A DNA stretch of 33,192 nt from an uncultured Lachnospiraceae bacterium. GTDB taxonomy: Bacteria; Bacillota; Clostridia; Lachnospirales; Lachnospiraceae. This document shows, piece by piece, positions 15,497 to 22,862 of the stretch (position 1 is its first letter; each line of letters begins with the position of its first letter). Both the position numbers and the translations under genes were made by a program. The notes beneath the pieces were generated by a model that worked only from the letters and a program-made list of their open reading frames with translations, had not been told where the DNA came from and made no database searches. The stretch covers positions 1-33,192 of the forward strand of contig CASCWU010000037.1 of assembly GCA_949155905.1 (NCBI GenBank), read 5' to 3'.

Positions 15497-15525
15497 TTGA
15501 TTTTCAGATAAAAGAATAGTATAAT
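15497..15525 (+). promoter_or_regulatory. Promoter for the YkgJ/radical SAM pair
   Basis: TTGATT (15497-15502) and TATAAT (15520-15525) are separated by 17 bp, 49 bp before ATG 15575. This indicates that the pair is transcribed separately from the van genes. Confidence 0.7.
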
Positions 15526-15574
15526 CAGCTTCATAGATACGGAAATGTTATGTCAGGAACAGGAGCGAACATAA

Positions 15575-16252
15575 ATGAAGCGTTATGTAGATATGAGGGA
15601 AATATCCGACGGGCGGCTTTATGGTCTGAACGATATGGTAAAGGCAGATTGTAGGGATTGTGAGGGCTGTTCGGCGTGCTGTAGGGGAATGGGAAATTCG
15701 ATTGTGTTAGATCCTTATGATATGTATCGTCTGTCTGCCGGCCTTGGAATTTTGCCGGAGGTATTGCTGGCGGAGAAGCTGGAGCTGACGGTAGTAGAGG
15801 GGCTTATTTTGCCGAATTTAAGGATGCAGGAGAGAGGTGAGGAAAAGGAGGTATGCGGTTTTTTGGATGAAAACGGAAGATGCAGCATCCATCCGTACCG
15901 TCCGGGTATCTGCCGTATTTTTCCTTTGGGGCGTTATTATGAAAACGGGAGCTTTCGTTATTTTTTGCAGACGCAGGAGTGCCGGAACCAGAACCGGGGC
16001 AAGGTGAAGGTCTGGAAATGGATAGATACCCCGGATAGCAAGCGTTATGACGCGTATATTTCCGATTGGCATTTTTATTTGCAGGAGCTGCAGGAGTATT
16101 TGAGGAAGGAAGCATCTGCCGATAGCCATGGCCTTTCCAGAGAAAAAGAGATAAATCTGGCGTTTTTAGAGCGTTTTTTTCTGCGCCCGTATCAAGAAGG
16201 AGACTTTTATGAGCAATTTTATCAGAGGCGAAGGGAGGGAAAGTTAGGATGA
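15575..16252 (+). CDS. YkgJ-family cysteine cluster protein
   Basis: A 225-residue protein with the YkgJ (zinc or iron-chelating) signature CRDCEGCSACCRGMGNSI (Cys26, 29, 32, 35, 36). Downstream motifs are VCGFLDENGRCSIHPYRPG and CRIFPLGRYY, in which further Cys residues complete a likely Fe-S or metal site. The family occurs widely beside radical SAM and metalloenzyme genes, but its reaction is unknown. The start ATG 15575 has a modest CAGGAGC site. The stop overlaps the start of the radical SAM gene by four bases, so the two are almost certainly co-translated. Confidence 0.85.
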   Translation: MKRYVDMREISDGRLYGLNDMVKADCRDCEGCSACCRGMGNSIVLDPYDMYRLSAGLGILPEVLLAEKLELTVVEGLILPNLRMQERGEEKEVCGFLDENGRCSIHPYRPGICRIFPLGRYYENGSFRYFLQTQECRNQNRGKVKVWKWIDTPDSKRYDAYISDWHFYLQELQEYLRKEASADSHGLSREKEINLAFLERFFLRPYQEGDFYEQFYQRRREGKLG

Positions 16253-17139
16253 AATTGTGCGCCTTATGTCCCAGAAGGTGTCTGGTGAATCGAGAGCAGG
16301 GAGAGCGCGGTTATTGCGGACAGACGGCCGAGCTTAGAGTGGCAAGGGCGGCGCTGCACCAATGGGAGGAGCCATGTCTGTCCGGTACGGTTGGATCAGG
16401 GACTGTGTTTTTCGCAGGCTGTTCGTTGGGCTGTGTGTTTTGCCAGAATCAGGAAATTGCAGCGGGAAGAGCGGGGAAGCTGATTTCGGTGGAGCGACTG
16501 GTAGAGATTTTTCTGGAGCTGCAGGAAAAGGGGGCGCACAACATCAACCTGGTGACGGCGACGCATTTTGTCCCGCAGGTGGCAGAGGCGCTTCGGCAGG
16601 CGAAGCAGGAGGGCTTAAAGCTTCCGGTGGTATACAATACAAGCTCCTATGAGTATGTTTCCACTTTGAGGCGGCTGGAGGGACTGGTAGACATTTATTT
16701 GCCGGACTTAAAGTACCGGGATAGTGCCTGGAGCCTGCGTTATTCCCATGCGGCAGATTATTTTTCCTATGCCAGCCGTGCGATTGCCGAGATGGTACGT
16801 CAGGTAGGGGAGCCTGTTTTTTCCGAACCGGAGGGGCTGATGAAGCGGGGAGTGATCGTAAGGCATCTGGTGCTGCCCGGCGGGGAAGCGGACTCCAAAG
16901 AGGTGATTCGGTATTTGTATGAAACCTATGAAAATCAAATTTATATCAGTATAATGAATCAGTTCACACCAACGCCGGGATTGGCACAGTACCCGGAGCT
17001 GAACCGGACGCTGACGGAAAAAGAATACAGCCGGATAGTGGATTACGCTATCCGGCTGGGAGTGGAACAGGGTTATATTCAGGAAGGGGAAACAGCCAAG
17101 GAAAGCTTTATCCCTTCCTTTGATTGTGAAGGTGTATAA
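16249..17139 (+). CDS. Radical SAM protein, pyruvate formate-lyase activase-like
   Basis: A 296-residue radical SAM protein. An N-terminal Cys set (C4, C7, C11, C23) precedes the cluster motif GCSLGCVFCQNQEI (C58, C62, C65 in the CX3CX2C arrangement). The barrel continues with INLVTATHFVPQVAEAL, VVYNTSSYE, VDIYLPDLKYRD, VIVRHLVLPG and ISIMNQFTPTPG. This layout matches the family often labelled 'putative PFL-activating enzyme', found alone rather than beside pyruvate formate-lyase. The real substrate is not known. It is translationally coupled to the YkgJ-type gene. It ends only six bases before the convergent minus-strand gene, and no terminator is visible between them. Confidence 0.87.
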   Translation: MKLCALCPRRCLVNREQGERGYCGQTAELRVARAALHQWEEPCLSGTVGSGTVFFAGCSLGCVFCQNQEIAAGRAGKLISVERLVEIFLELQEKGAHNINLVTATHFVPQVAEALRQAKQEGLKLPVVYNTSSYEYVSTLRRLEGLVDIYLPDLKYRDSAWSLRYSHAADYFSYASRAIAEMVRQVGEPVFSEPEGLMKRGVIVRHLVLPGGEADSKEVIRYLYETYENQIYISIMNQFTPTPGLAQYPELNRTLTEKEYSRIVDYAIRLGVEQGYIQEGETAKESFIPSFDCEGV

Positions 17140-17145
17140 AATCCG

Positions 17146-17940
17146 TTATTCGGTTACTGTCACCCGGCATTTCAGCTTTACGACTCCGGTCTTGCTCGTA
17201 CCAATAGAGGCGGTAATGGTAGCAGTTCCGGTTTCGCTGGCAATCAGGGTGCCGTCATCATCTATCCATAGAATATCGCTGTCGCTGCAGCTCCAGACTA
17301 CCTTTTGACTGGTGCCGCTGACCTTCAGGGTATGGCTGTCGGACAAATGTAAGGAAAGCTTATATTCACTTAGCTTTGGAGTCTCTACTTTGACCTTGCA
17401 GGTTTTTTCTCCTGCGCTGGTTTGAGCGGTAATCGTAGCAGAGCCTTTTCCGACTGCGGTGACTTTTCCGTTTTTGCTTACGGTAGCAACGGTTTCATCG
17501 GAGCTGCGCCAGGTAATGTCTGCGGATGTACCGGAAAGCTTGAGTGTTTTTCCTTTTCCCTTTAGCAAGGTAAGAGAAGAGCAGTTCAGCTTTATCGTAG
17601 CGGGTGCGGCCGTCGTTTTGGCAGAGGTGCTGCCAGAGGCCGTGTTTTTAGAAGCAGTGACGGTAGAGACACCACCGGTAGAAGCACCAGTAGAGGCATT
17701 GCCGTGATGATGTGTGCTGTCCGTACAGGAAAGATAAGGGCAGACGCCGTTCGTATGAAGATGTGCTTCGTGTCCTTCGCAATAGTAGTAGCAGGCAGAC
17801 CCTGTATTGCCGCAATGGGTGCTGTTATGGTGAGAAGAGCCGTTTCCGCCATGGTGCGCAGATACTACCGTGCTGAAGGAAAGGCACAAACAGAGTGCGG
17901 CTGCAGTTGCTTTTAACAGTGGAATTTGATGCTTTGTCAT
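17146..17940 (-). CDS. Secreted His/Cys-rich protein with two bacterial Ig-like (Big_2) domains
   Basis: A 264-residue protein with a clear signal peptide (KATAAALCLCLSFSTVVSA, cleavage near residue 28). A His/Cys-rich region follows (SSHHNSTHCGNTGSACYYYC, then EGHEAHLHTNGVCPYLSC), resembling the YHYH/'GGHPAHLH' segments of Lachnospiraceae surface proteins. A Ser/Thr/Ala-rich linker leads to two Big_2 Ig-like domains, with LTLLKGKGKTLKLSG, ITWRSSDETVATVSKNGKV and GSATITAQT in the first, and a shorter second repeat with VWSCSDSDILWIDDDGT. The His/Cys part may bind metal. No sortase motif or further anchor is visible, so it is probably released or held by non-covalent contacts. Codon use matches its neighbours. 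Confidence 0.8.
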   Translation of the reverse strand: MTKHQIPLLKATAAALCLCLSFSTVVSAHHGGNGSSHHNSTHCGNTGSACYYYCEGHEAHLHTNGVCPYLSCTDSTHHHGNASTGASTGGVSTVTASKNTASGSTSAKTTAAPATIKLNCSSLTLLKGKGKTLKLSGTSADITWRSSDETVATVSKNGKVTAVGKGSATITAQTSAGEKTCKVKVETPKLSEYKLSLHLSDSHTLKVSGTSQKVVWSCSDSDILWIDDDGTLIASETGTATITASIGTSKTGVVKLKCRVTVTE

Positions 17941-18008
17941 ATCTTTGTAAACCTCCCGAGAACGCCCAGCATAGCTGGATTTTAGTTGCTGTTTTATGTG
18001 TTAAGCTT

Positions 18009-18037
18009 ACTATACAACAGAACAGAAGGGATGTCAA
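18009..18037 (-). promoter_or_regulatory. Promoter for the Ig-like secreted protein
   Basis: On the minus strand, a perfect -35 TTGACA (18037-18032) and -10 TATAGT (18014-18009) are spaced by 17 bp. The -35 box contains the TGA stop codon of the LysR gene upstream, so the promoter is embedded at that gene's end. Confidence 0.75.
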
Positions 18038-18924
18038 GGAAGGTTTACAATCATTTCCTGGAGCCTTAGGAGAAATTTTTCGGCTGGCTTAGGAAGAAGC
18101 TGATATTTTTTCCAGACGATGCTCATACCAATATCAAGCTGCGGAGAGAGCGGCCGGAAGCAAAGCTTGCTGTCTCCGCCGACATTGATGATCCGATCCA
18201 GGCAGACGGCGTAGCCCAATCCCTCTTCTACCATCAGGGAGGCATTGTATACCAGGTTGTAGGTGGCGACGATGTTTAAGGCCTCCAGATCCTTTTGCAG
18301 CCAGTTGAGCAAATCATGGCCGCCGCAGGAAACCTGACGGGATACAATCAGCGGCTGCTGCCACAGATCCTGGGGAGTGATCACTTCAAGCCCGGCCAAT
18401 GGGGAGTCCCGGCGCATTAAAACACCCCAGATATCTTTAAACGGAATGCGCAGATAATTGTATTTGGAAATATCAATCGGTTCCAAAACCAAGCCAAAAT
18501 CCAACAGACCCTTATCGAGCTGCTCCATGACGTCACAGCCGTCTCCGCTGGCAATATGGTAGTGGACAAGCGGACATTCGGACTGCACACATTTGGCGGC
18601 TCTGGCAAGCAGGCGTGTGGCATCCGTTTCACCGGCTCCGATATGGATATCACCGGAAATCCCTTCATCGGAAAGCATGACCTCGTTTTCGGTTTTTTTC
18701 ACCAGCTCCATAATCTCTTCGGCACGCTTCCGCAGGATCATTCCCTCCTCTGTCAGAGTAATCTTACGGTTGCCGCGGATCATTAGCTGCTTGCCGAATT
18801 CCTCCTCCATATCCTTGAGCTGACGGGAGAGGGTAGGCTGGGAAAGGTGAAGCGCTTCAGCAGCGCCGGAGATGCTTTGCTCCCTGGCAACGGCCAGAAA
18901 ATATTGCAGGACACGAAGTTCCAT
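18034..18924 (-). CDS. LysR-family transcriptional regulator
   Basis: The 296-residue regulator begins MELRVLQYFLAVAREQSISG at 18924 behind a GAGGAAG site. The winged HTH is AAEALHLSQPTLSRQLKDME (about 21-40). A coiled linker and a two-lobed substrate-binding domain follow (ISGDIHIGAGETDATRLLAR, QQPLIVSRQ, EGLGYAVCLDRI). The wording is close to LysR members common in Clostridia that control adjacent oxidoreductase or efflux genes; the ligand cannot be inferred. It is divergent from a small helical protein across a gap with opposing promoters and a dyad box, which suggests autoregulation. Confidence 0.88.
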   Translation of the reverse strand: MELRVLQYFLAVAREQSISGAAEALHLSQPTLSRQLKDMEEEFGKQLMIRGNRKITLTEEGMILRKRAEEIMELVKKTENEVMLSDEGISGDIHIGAGETDATRLLARAAKCVQSECPLVHYHIASGDGCDVMEQLDKGLLDFGLVLEPIDISKYNYLRIPFKDIWGVLMRRDSPLAGLEVITPQDLWQQPLIVSRQVSCGGHDLLNWLQKDLEALNIVATYNLVYNASLMVEEGLGYAVCLDRIINVGGDSKLCFRPLSPQLDIGMSIVWKKYQLLPKPAEKFLLRLQEMIVNLP

Positions 18925-18981
18925 GTGTGATTCTTCCTCTCTATGTAAAAGCTGTTTTTCTAAAAACACAGGATTGCTTTT

Positions 18982-19010
18982 ATCATACTAAAAAATGATA
19001 TAACTGTCAA
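18982..19010 (-). promoter_or_regulatory. Promoter for the LysR gene
   Basis: On the minus strand, TTGACA (19010-19005) and TATGAT (18987-18982) are spaced by 17 bp, 58 bp before the LysR start. Confidence 0.75.
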
Positions 19011-19015
19011 GCATA

Positions 19016-19026
19016 GAATCATATTC
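19016..19026. promoter_or_regulatory. Probable LysR-type operator
   Basis: The perfect dyad GAATCATATTC fits the T-N11-A style box bound by LysR regulators. It lies just upstream of both divergent -35 boxes, at the place expected for joint control of the regulator and the divergent gene. Confidence 0.5.
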
Positions 19027-19037
19027 AATATAAGTAT

Positions 19038-19066
19038 TTGCTATAAATAAATGACCGTGGCATAAT
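19038..19066 (+). promoter_or_regulatory. Promoter divergent from the LysR gene
   Basis: TTGCTA (19038-19043) and CATAAT (19061-19066) are spaced by 17 bp, 48 bp before ATG 19115. Each hexamer has one or two departures from consensus, compatible with activation by the LysR protein. Confidence 0.6.
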
Positions 19067-19114
19067 GAGGATAGGAAAGAATATCACATTCTGATTTGAA
19101 GGGAGGGAAGAGGC

Positions 19115-19348
19115 ATGTCAGGGACAGAGCAGGATTCGAGAAAAGCGATAGAGCAGAATTTAAAGGATGCAGGGTGCGATGCGCAGATGATTGAGGAATG
19201 CTTAGAATGCTTGGCAAAGGGGAAAATCAGGGAGGAGCTGCGGCAGCTTGAGCGTCATCGAGGGCTGCTGTTAGAAAGGCTGCATGTGGAACAAAAGAAA
19301 ATAGACTGCCTGGATTATTTGATTTATACTACAAAAAGGCAGCTATAA
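19115..19348 (+). CDS. Small helical protein, possibly MerR C-terminal-like
   Basis: A 77-residue protein behind a strong GGGAGGG site. The sequence is almost entirely helical: IEQNLKDAGCDAQMIEECLE, then REELRQLERHRGLLLERLHV and EQKKIDCLDYLIYTTKRQL. The second part, with its long heptad-like run ending in DCLDYLIYxxK, resembles the dimerisation coil of MerR-family regulators but lacks a DNA-binding head. Similar short proteins are common in Lachnospiraceae next to LysR genes. Its place divergent from the LysR gene, with a shared operator, suggests it is a target of that regulator. Function unknown. Confidence 0.7.
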   Translation: MSGTEQDSRKAIEQNLKDAGCDAQMIEECLECLAKGKIREELRQLERHRGLLLERLHVEQKKIDCLDYLIYTTKRQL

Positions 19349-19393
19349 GGAGAATCTGTTCCAAGGAATTTGTCGAGGATTGCAAAAAAATGG

Positions 19394-19437
19394 GATATTA
19401 TCTTGACAGAATAATGGTCAAGCGGTATCTTTTTTTT
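19394..19437 (+). terminator. Rho-independent terminator with an embedded promoter-like sequence
   Basis: CTTGAC (19402-19407) pairs with GTCAAG and GATA (19394) pairs with TATC (19426-19429), followed by eight T. The same DNA reads TTGACA (19403-19408), 17 bp, TATCTT (19426-19431), so it may also act as the promoter of the membrane protein gene at 19470. Confidence 0.65.
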
Positions 19438-19469
19438 GTGAAAAAATTTATTTACTATGGAGGGAATGT

Positions 19470-20075
19470 ATGAAAAAATGGATTTATTACATCATCGGGC
19501 TGAATATGATAGCATTGGCGGTGGTGCTAAACATTCGCTGGAATCTGGGAGTAGCGGCGTTTAGCTCCGTGATGTACTCGGCTTCTCAGATTTACGGGAT
19601 TTCCCTGGGAAATGCGTCGATTGTAATGTATTTGATATTTGTTCTGCTGCAGTGCATCCTTTCTAAGAAGGTGACAGTATCCTATCTGCTGGAAATACCG
19701 CTTTCTTTCGCATTTGGCTGGCTAACGGATTTCTATGACTGGATAGTACCGAATGTTCAGTTTCCGCTGGCAGCTAATATAGTGCTGTTTATCGTTACGA
19801 TGTTTATTACTGCTATGGGTGTGTTCCTTACGGTGCAGACAAATCTGGTTTTGACTCCAGTGGACGGGATTGTAAAAACGATCTCTGAGGTTTTTCATAT
19901 CCGGTTTTCCCTGGTAAAAAATACATATGACATTGCTATGGTGGCAGTAACTGTGCTGCTTTGCCTGTGCAACCATGCGCCATTTTATGGCATCGGCATC
20001 GGCACGATTTTGACCGCAGTGGGGATTGGACGGATCATTTCGATTTATGAGGCAAAAATAAAGCTTAGCTTTTAA
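19470..20075 (+). CDS. YczE/YitT-like integral membrane protein (DUF6198 type)
   Basis: The 201-residue protein has five membrane helices: WIYYIIGLNMIALAVVL (near 3-20), NASIVMYLIFVLLQCIL (near 48-65), YLLEIPLSFAFGWLTDF, ANIVLFIVTMFITAMGVFLT (near 101-120) and MVAVTVLLCLC followed by GIGIGTILTAVGIGRII. Motifs such as NIRWNLGVAAFSS and NLVLTPVDGIVKTIS are typical of the YczE/YyaS/DUF6198 group of unknown function. The start is fixed by TGGAGGGA, seven bases upstream. It stands alone between a terminator and the RNA locus. Confidence 0.75.
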   Translation: MKKWIYYIIGLNMIALAVVLNIRWNLGVAAFSSVMYSASQIYGISLGNASIVMYLIFVLLQCILSKKVTVSYLLEIPLSFAFGWLTDFYDWIVPNVQFPLAANIVLFIVTMFITAMGVFLTVQTNLVLTPVDGIVKTISEVFHIRFSLVKNTYDIAMVAVTVLLCLCNHAPFYGIGIGTILTAVGIGRIISIYEAKIKLSF

Positions 20076-20089
20076 CCAGGAAAAAATGC

Positions 20090-20118
20090 TGGACAAATCC
20101 GATGGTTTCGTGTAAAAT
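20090..20118 (+). promoter_or_regulatory. Promoter for the structured-RNA locus
   Basis: TGGACA (20090-20095) and TAAAAT (20113-20118) are spaced by 17 bp. No gene with a credible ribosome binding site follows. The next signal is a strong terminator at 20430-20468. Confidence 0.6.
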
Positions 20119-20124
20119 ACTTAT

Positions 20125-20468
20125 ATCAAAAGAAAGAGAGGGCTTTGTATGTTAATTGTGTTATGGAGGAAGCTTGGTTAAGTAAATCAAGGCAGGGAGC
20201 AAGACAAACCAGAGAGTTTTTTGGCGGACAAAAGACACTCTTTCTTTTTGTTCCCTTGCAGCGCAAAAGCGCTTCGTCCATAGCAGCAGTACCAGACCTG
20301 ATATGTCTCTGGCGGGTAAGCCTGTACGCCGTCGCAAGAATGCCGGGAGTGTTCTTGCACGGATCATAGATGCCAGGGCAGAGGGCAGAGTCCCATCAGG
20401 AATGGTAGTACAGAGTTGAGTATAGAAGACCTGTAAGGCAAGGATGATAAGTGCCTTACAGGCCTTTT
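20125..20468 (+). ncRNA. Candidate structured small RNA of about 340 nt, class unidentified
   Basis: A promoter, about 300 bases without a plausible gene, and a strong terminator mark a transcribed RNA. Nested pairing is extensive. GCAGGGAG... (20193) forms an imperfect arm with CCCTTGC (20262). TACC (20290-20293) pairs with GGTA (20404-20407), CCTGAT (20297-20302) with ATCAGG (20395-20400), and CTCTGGC (20307-20313) with GCCAGGG (20372-20378). Within these, GCAAGAA (20334-20340) pairs with TTCTTGC (20352-20358). The regular nesting from 20290 to 20407 gives a long rod with asymmetric internal loops and a branched tip, somewhat like the rod with a bubble of 6S RNA. I see no tmRNA, RNase P or SRP signature. 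The identity is open. Confidence 0.5.
20430..20468 (+). terminator. Strong rho-independent terminator
   Basis: CCTGTAAGGCA (20430-20440) and TGCCTTACAGG (20452-20462) form a perfect 11-bp stem with an 11-nt loop, followed by CCTTTTT. Confidence 0.88.
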
Positions 20469-20479
20469 TCGTAAGATGA

Positions 20480-20757
20480 GCATGCCGTCAGTCTGTGGTG
20501 AAAGTCCATAAAGGGCGTAGTTGCCGACGAACCCCATAGCGATGCCCAAGATTTACACCGTGAAGTGTAGGTGGGAAGAAGGGACAGCGAAATCGTAATC
20601 TGTGCAGTAGGTGGGTAGAAGCGTATAAAAAACCAGGTTTTCTGAATCTATGATGAAAGTATGAAGCGGAATATTGTCAGCAAATGCTGCCAAGCCTATC
20701 CTCAGATGGGCTTTCACGCCGCATTCTGTAAGCAAGATAAAGAAGGGAGATCGTAAT
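20480..20757 (+). mobile_element. Group II intron relic (domain I-like ribozyme segment)
   Basis: The stretch contains runs that I recognise from the 5' ribozyme part of bacterial group II introns: GTGGTGAAAGTCCATAAAGG, GTTGCCGACGAACCCC, AGCGATGCCCAAG, GCGAAATCGTAATCTG, GAAGCGTATA and GGAATATTGTCAGC. Local hairpins such as TACAC-N6-GTGTA fit domain I. The GTGCG-type 5' end, the reverse transcriptase/maturase gene and domain V are all missing, so it is a dead fragment. It joins directly to the ribosome binding site of the MutS2-like gene and so forms part of that gene's leader. This is identification from memory, not from a search. Confidence 0.5.
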
Positions 20758-20759
20758 AA

Positions 20760-22733
20760 ATGGAACAAAATCATACAGCTTCTACGATTCAAATAACAGG
20801 CTTTGAAGCAATTAGACAACAGCTAGCGGGCTATGCAAGCACCGCTCAGGGGAAAGCGTTGGCAGCGGGGATTGTTCCTTATTTGTCAGAGCTGGAATTA
20901 AAAAAGCATATGAGGGAGACGACACAGGCCAGGAAATTATTGGAGGAGCAGGGGACGCCTCCTTTGCCGCGGATGGAACGGGTAGAGGAATATCTGGATA
21001 AGGCAGTACGAGGAGAGATGCTTCTGCCGGAACAGATTGAGCAGATAGGAGAGTTTTTGACAGCAATCAGAAGGCTTCGCTCTTATCTTGAAAAGGGAAA
21101 GGAACGTCAGGTAGGAATTGCCTTTTATTGCGATAATTTAAGAAGCCTGGAGGAATTATCTGCCGAATTGGAGCGTTCGGTTCGCGGCGGACGGGTGGAT
21201 GACTATGCCTCTCCTAATCTGCGGGATATCCGAAGAGAGCTTTCTCTTTTGGAAGAAAAAATCCGGGTCAAGGCAGAAAATGCCCTGCGTGCGGCAAAGA
21301 ACTATGCGGCGGATTCCTTTGTTGTCAAACGGAACGGGAGGATTTGCATTCCGATCAAAAAGGAATACCGCTCCCGTGTGATGGGGAGTCTTATCGACAA
21401 ATCTTCGACTGGAATGACATTATTTATCGAACCGACCACCGTGACGGAATTACGAGAGGAATATGAATGGTATTTGGTAGAGGAGGAAACCGAGGTACAC
21501 CGTATTTTGTATGAATTGGTCAATCAAATCGCAGAGCATGAGGCAGATCTGCGGGAGGATATCCGTGTGGTAGTGCTATTGGATGTTGTATTTGCAAAGG
21601 GAAAGCTAAGTGCGGGAATGAAGGCAGTCGAGCCGGTGATAACAACCGGGCGGCATATTCGTATCCGGCAGGCCAGGTATCCGGAGTTAAATTCAGATGA
21701 CTGTGTTCCTTTGGATTTTACATTAGGGGAGCAGGGACGCGGCATGGTCATTACCGGTCCGAATACCGGAGGAAAAACAGTGGCGATTAAAACCGTAGGC
21801 CTATTTAGTCTGATGGCCTGCTCCGGGCTGCATCTGCCATGCGAGGAGGCTGAAATCGCTATGCAGGATCAGGTGCTTTGCGACATTGGCGACGGCCAAA
21901 ATATTGCGGACAATTTATCTACCTTCTCCGCCCATATCGGAAATGTATTGGAAATATTGCGGCGTGTAACGCCGGACAGCCTGGTGATTTTAGACGAGCT
22001 TGGCTCCGGCACCGATCCGGCCGAAGGAATGGGGATTGCCGTGGCTATCTTAGAGCAGCTCCGGCTTTCGGGCTGTCTGTTTTTGGCCACCACGCATTAT
22101 CCAGAGGTAAAGGAATATGCAGATCGCTATCAGGAGATTACCAATGCCCGAATGGGTTTTGACCGGGAAAGCTTGCGCCCTCTTTATCGGCTGGAAATGG
22201 GGAAGGCCGGAGAAAGCTGCGCCCTTTATATTGCCAAGCGTCTGGGGCTTCCGGAGGCTATGCTACGGATGGCGGCTCATGAGGCCTATGGTGGAAGAAA
22301 GAATGGGCTGGAGGAGCGGCTTTTGGCAGATTTGGGTTTGCAGCAAAGGGCAGAAGGTGAGAAAGAAAAGGAACACACAGAGGCTATGAAGCCGGAAAAG
22401 ATGAAGGTGCCGCAGCTTGTTCGGATCAGACAGCAGACCGAGCCCTTTGAAGAACGCTTATTTCAGCGGGGTGACAGTGTAACTGTAGGCTCAGAGCAGC
22501 AGATCGGCATCGTTGTAAAGCCAGAGGATCGGAATGGAATGGTGCTGGTACAGATCAAAAAAGAAAAGCAGCTTATCAGCCATAAGCGGCTTCAGTTAAA
22601 GGTAGCCGCCAAAGAGCTTTATCCAGAGAATTATGACTTTTCCATTATTTTTGACACCGTGGAAAACCGTAAGGCACGCCACAGGCTGGAGAAGGGACAT
22701 CAGGAAGGACTGGTGGTTCCGGCAGAGGAGTAG
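20760..22733 (+). CDS. MutS2-like ATPase lacking the Smr nuclease domain
   Basis: A 657-residue protein of the MutS2 family. The N-terminal part (ITGFEAIRQQLAGYASTAQG) and coiled clamp-like region (to about 300) lead to the MutS ATPase: Walker A GPNTGGKT (333-340), LCDIGDGQNIADNLSTFSAH, Walker B LVILDELGSGTDPAEG and the H-loop TTHYPEVK. A KOW-like segment (FQRGDSVTVGSEQQIGIVV) follows, and the protein ends near YDFSIIFDTVENRKARHRLE. Standard MutS2 has about 780 residues and a C-terminal Smr domain with DLHG and HGxG motifs, neither of which is present. MutS2 acts in recombination control and collided-ribosome rescue; loss of Smr argues for a paralogue without nicking activity. The start has a GGGAGA site. 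Confidence 0.88.
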   Translation: MEQNHTASTIQITGFEAIRQQLAGYASTAQGKALAAGIVPYLSELELKKHMRETTQARKLLEEQGTPPLPRMERVEEYLDKAVRGEMLLPEQIEQIGEFLTAIRRLRSYLEKGKERQVGIAFYCDNLRSLEELSAELERSVRGGRVDDYASPNLRDIRRELSLLEEKIRVKAENALRAAKNYAADSFVVKRNGRICIPIKKEYRSRVMGSLIDKSSTGMTLFIEPTTVTELREEYEWYLVEEETEVHRILYELVNQIAEHEADLREDIRVVVLLDVVFAKGKLSAGMKAVEPVITTGRHIRIRQARYPELNSDDCVPLDFTLGEQGRGMVITGPNTGGKTVAIKTVGLFSLMACSGLHLPCEEAEIAMQDQVLCDIGDGQNIADNLSTFSAHIGNVLEILRRVTPDSLVILDELGSGTDPAEGMGIAVAILEQLRLSGCLFLATTHYPEVKEYADRYQEITNARMGFDRESLRPLYRLEMGKAGESCALYIAKRLGLPEAMLRMAAHEAYGGRKNGLEERLLADLGLQQRAEGEKEKEHTEAMKPEKMKVPQLVRIRQQTEPFEERLFQRGDSVTVGSEQQIGIVVKPEDRNGMVLVQIKKEKQLISHKRLQLKVAAKELYPENYDFSIIFDTVENRKARHRLEKGHQEGLVVPAEE

Positions 22734-22753
22734 GTGACAGATATCGGAAAAAG

Positions 22754-22821
22754 GCACTCTTGTTTTCCTGCTCTTCCTTTGTTGAAAAGACAGGAAGGTA
22801 AAAAATGGAAAACAAGAGTGC
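22754..22821. terminator. Large inverted repeat between convergent genes, probable bidirectional terminator
   Basis: GCACTCTTGTTTTCC (22754-22768) and GGAAAACAAGAGTGC (22807-22821) are perfect 15-bp arms. Inside them TTCCT and AGGAA form a second short stem. It lies between the ends of the MutS2-like and GH18 genes, which point at each other. There is no clear T-run on either side, so the terminator role is inferred from position. Confidence 0.6.
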
Positions 22822-22862
22822 TGCTCAGGAACGCTTCTGGTGTTTTTGCAAGGGTGCGGTGC

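Noticed and set aside
15351-15574. Missing vanXY hidden in the gap after vanT
   Set aside because: The gap is only 224 bp, filled by repeats and a promoter. No zinc-peptidase motif (SxHxxGxAxD or ExxH) is present in any frame.
20145-20369. Open frame of 74 codons inside the structured RNA region
   Set aside because: There is no ribosome binding site, the composition is unlike protein (MPGVFLHGS ending, scattered rare codons), and the same bases form long pairings. An RNA reading explains it better.
20125-20468. tmRNA, RNase P RNA or large SRP RNA as the identity of the RNA locus
   Set aside because: No CCA-ended tRNA-like part, no GAGGAAAGTCC-type core and no GGAA-loop/AGCAG SRP helix were found. 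The GAAAGTCC at about 20503 lies beyond the terminator, in the intron-like relic.
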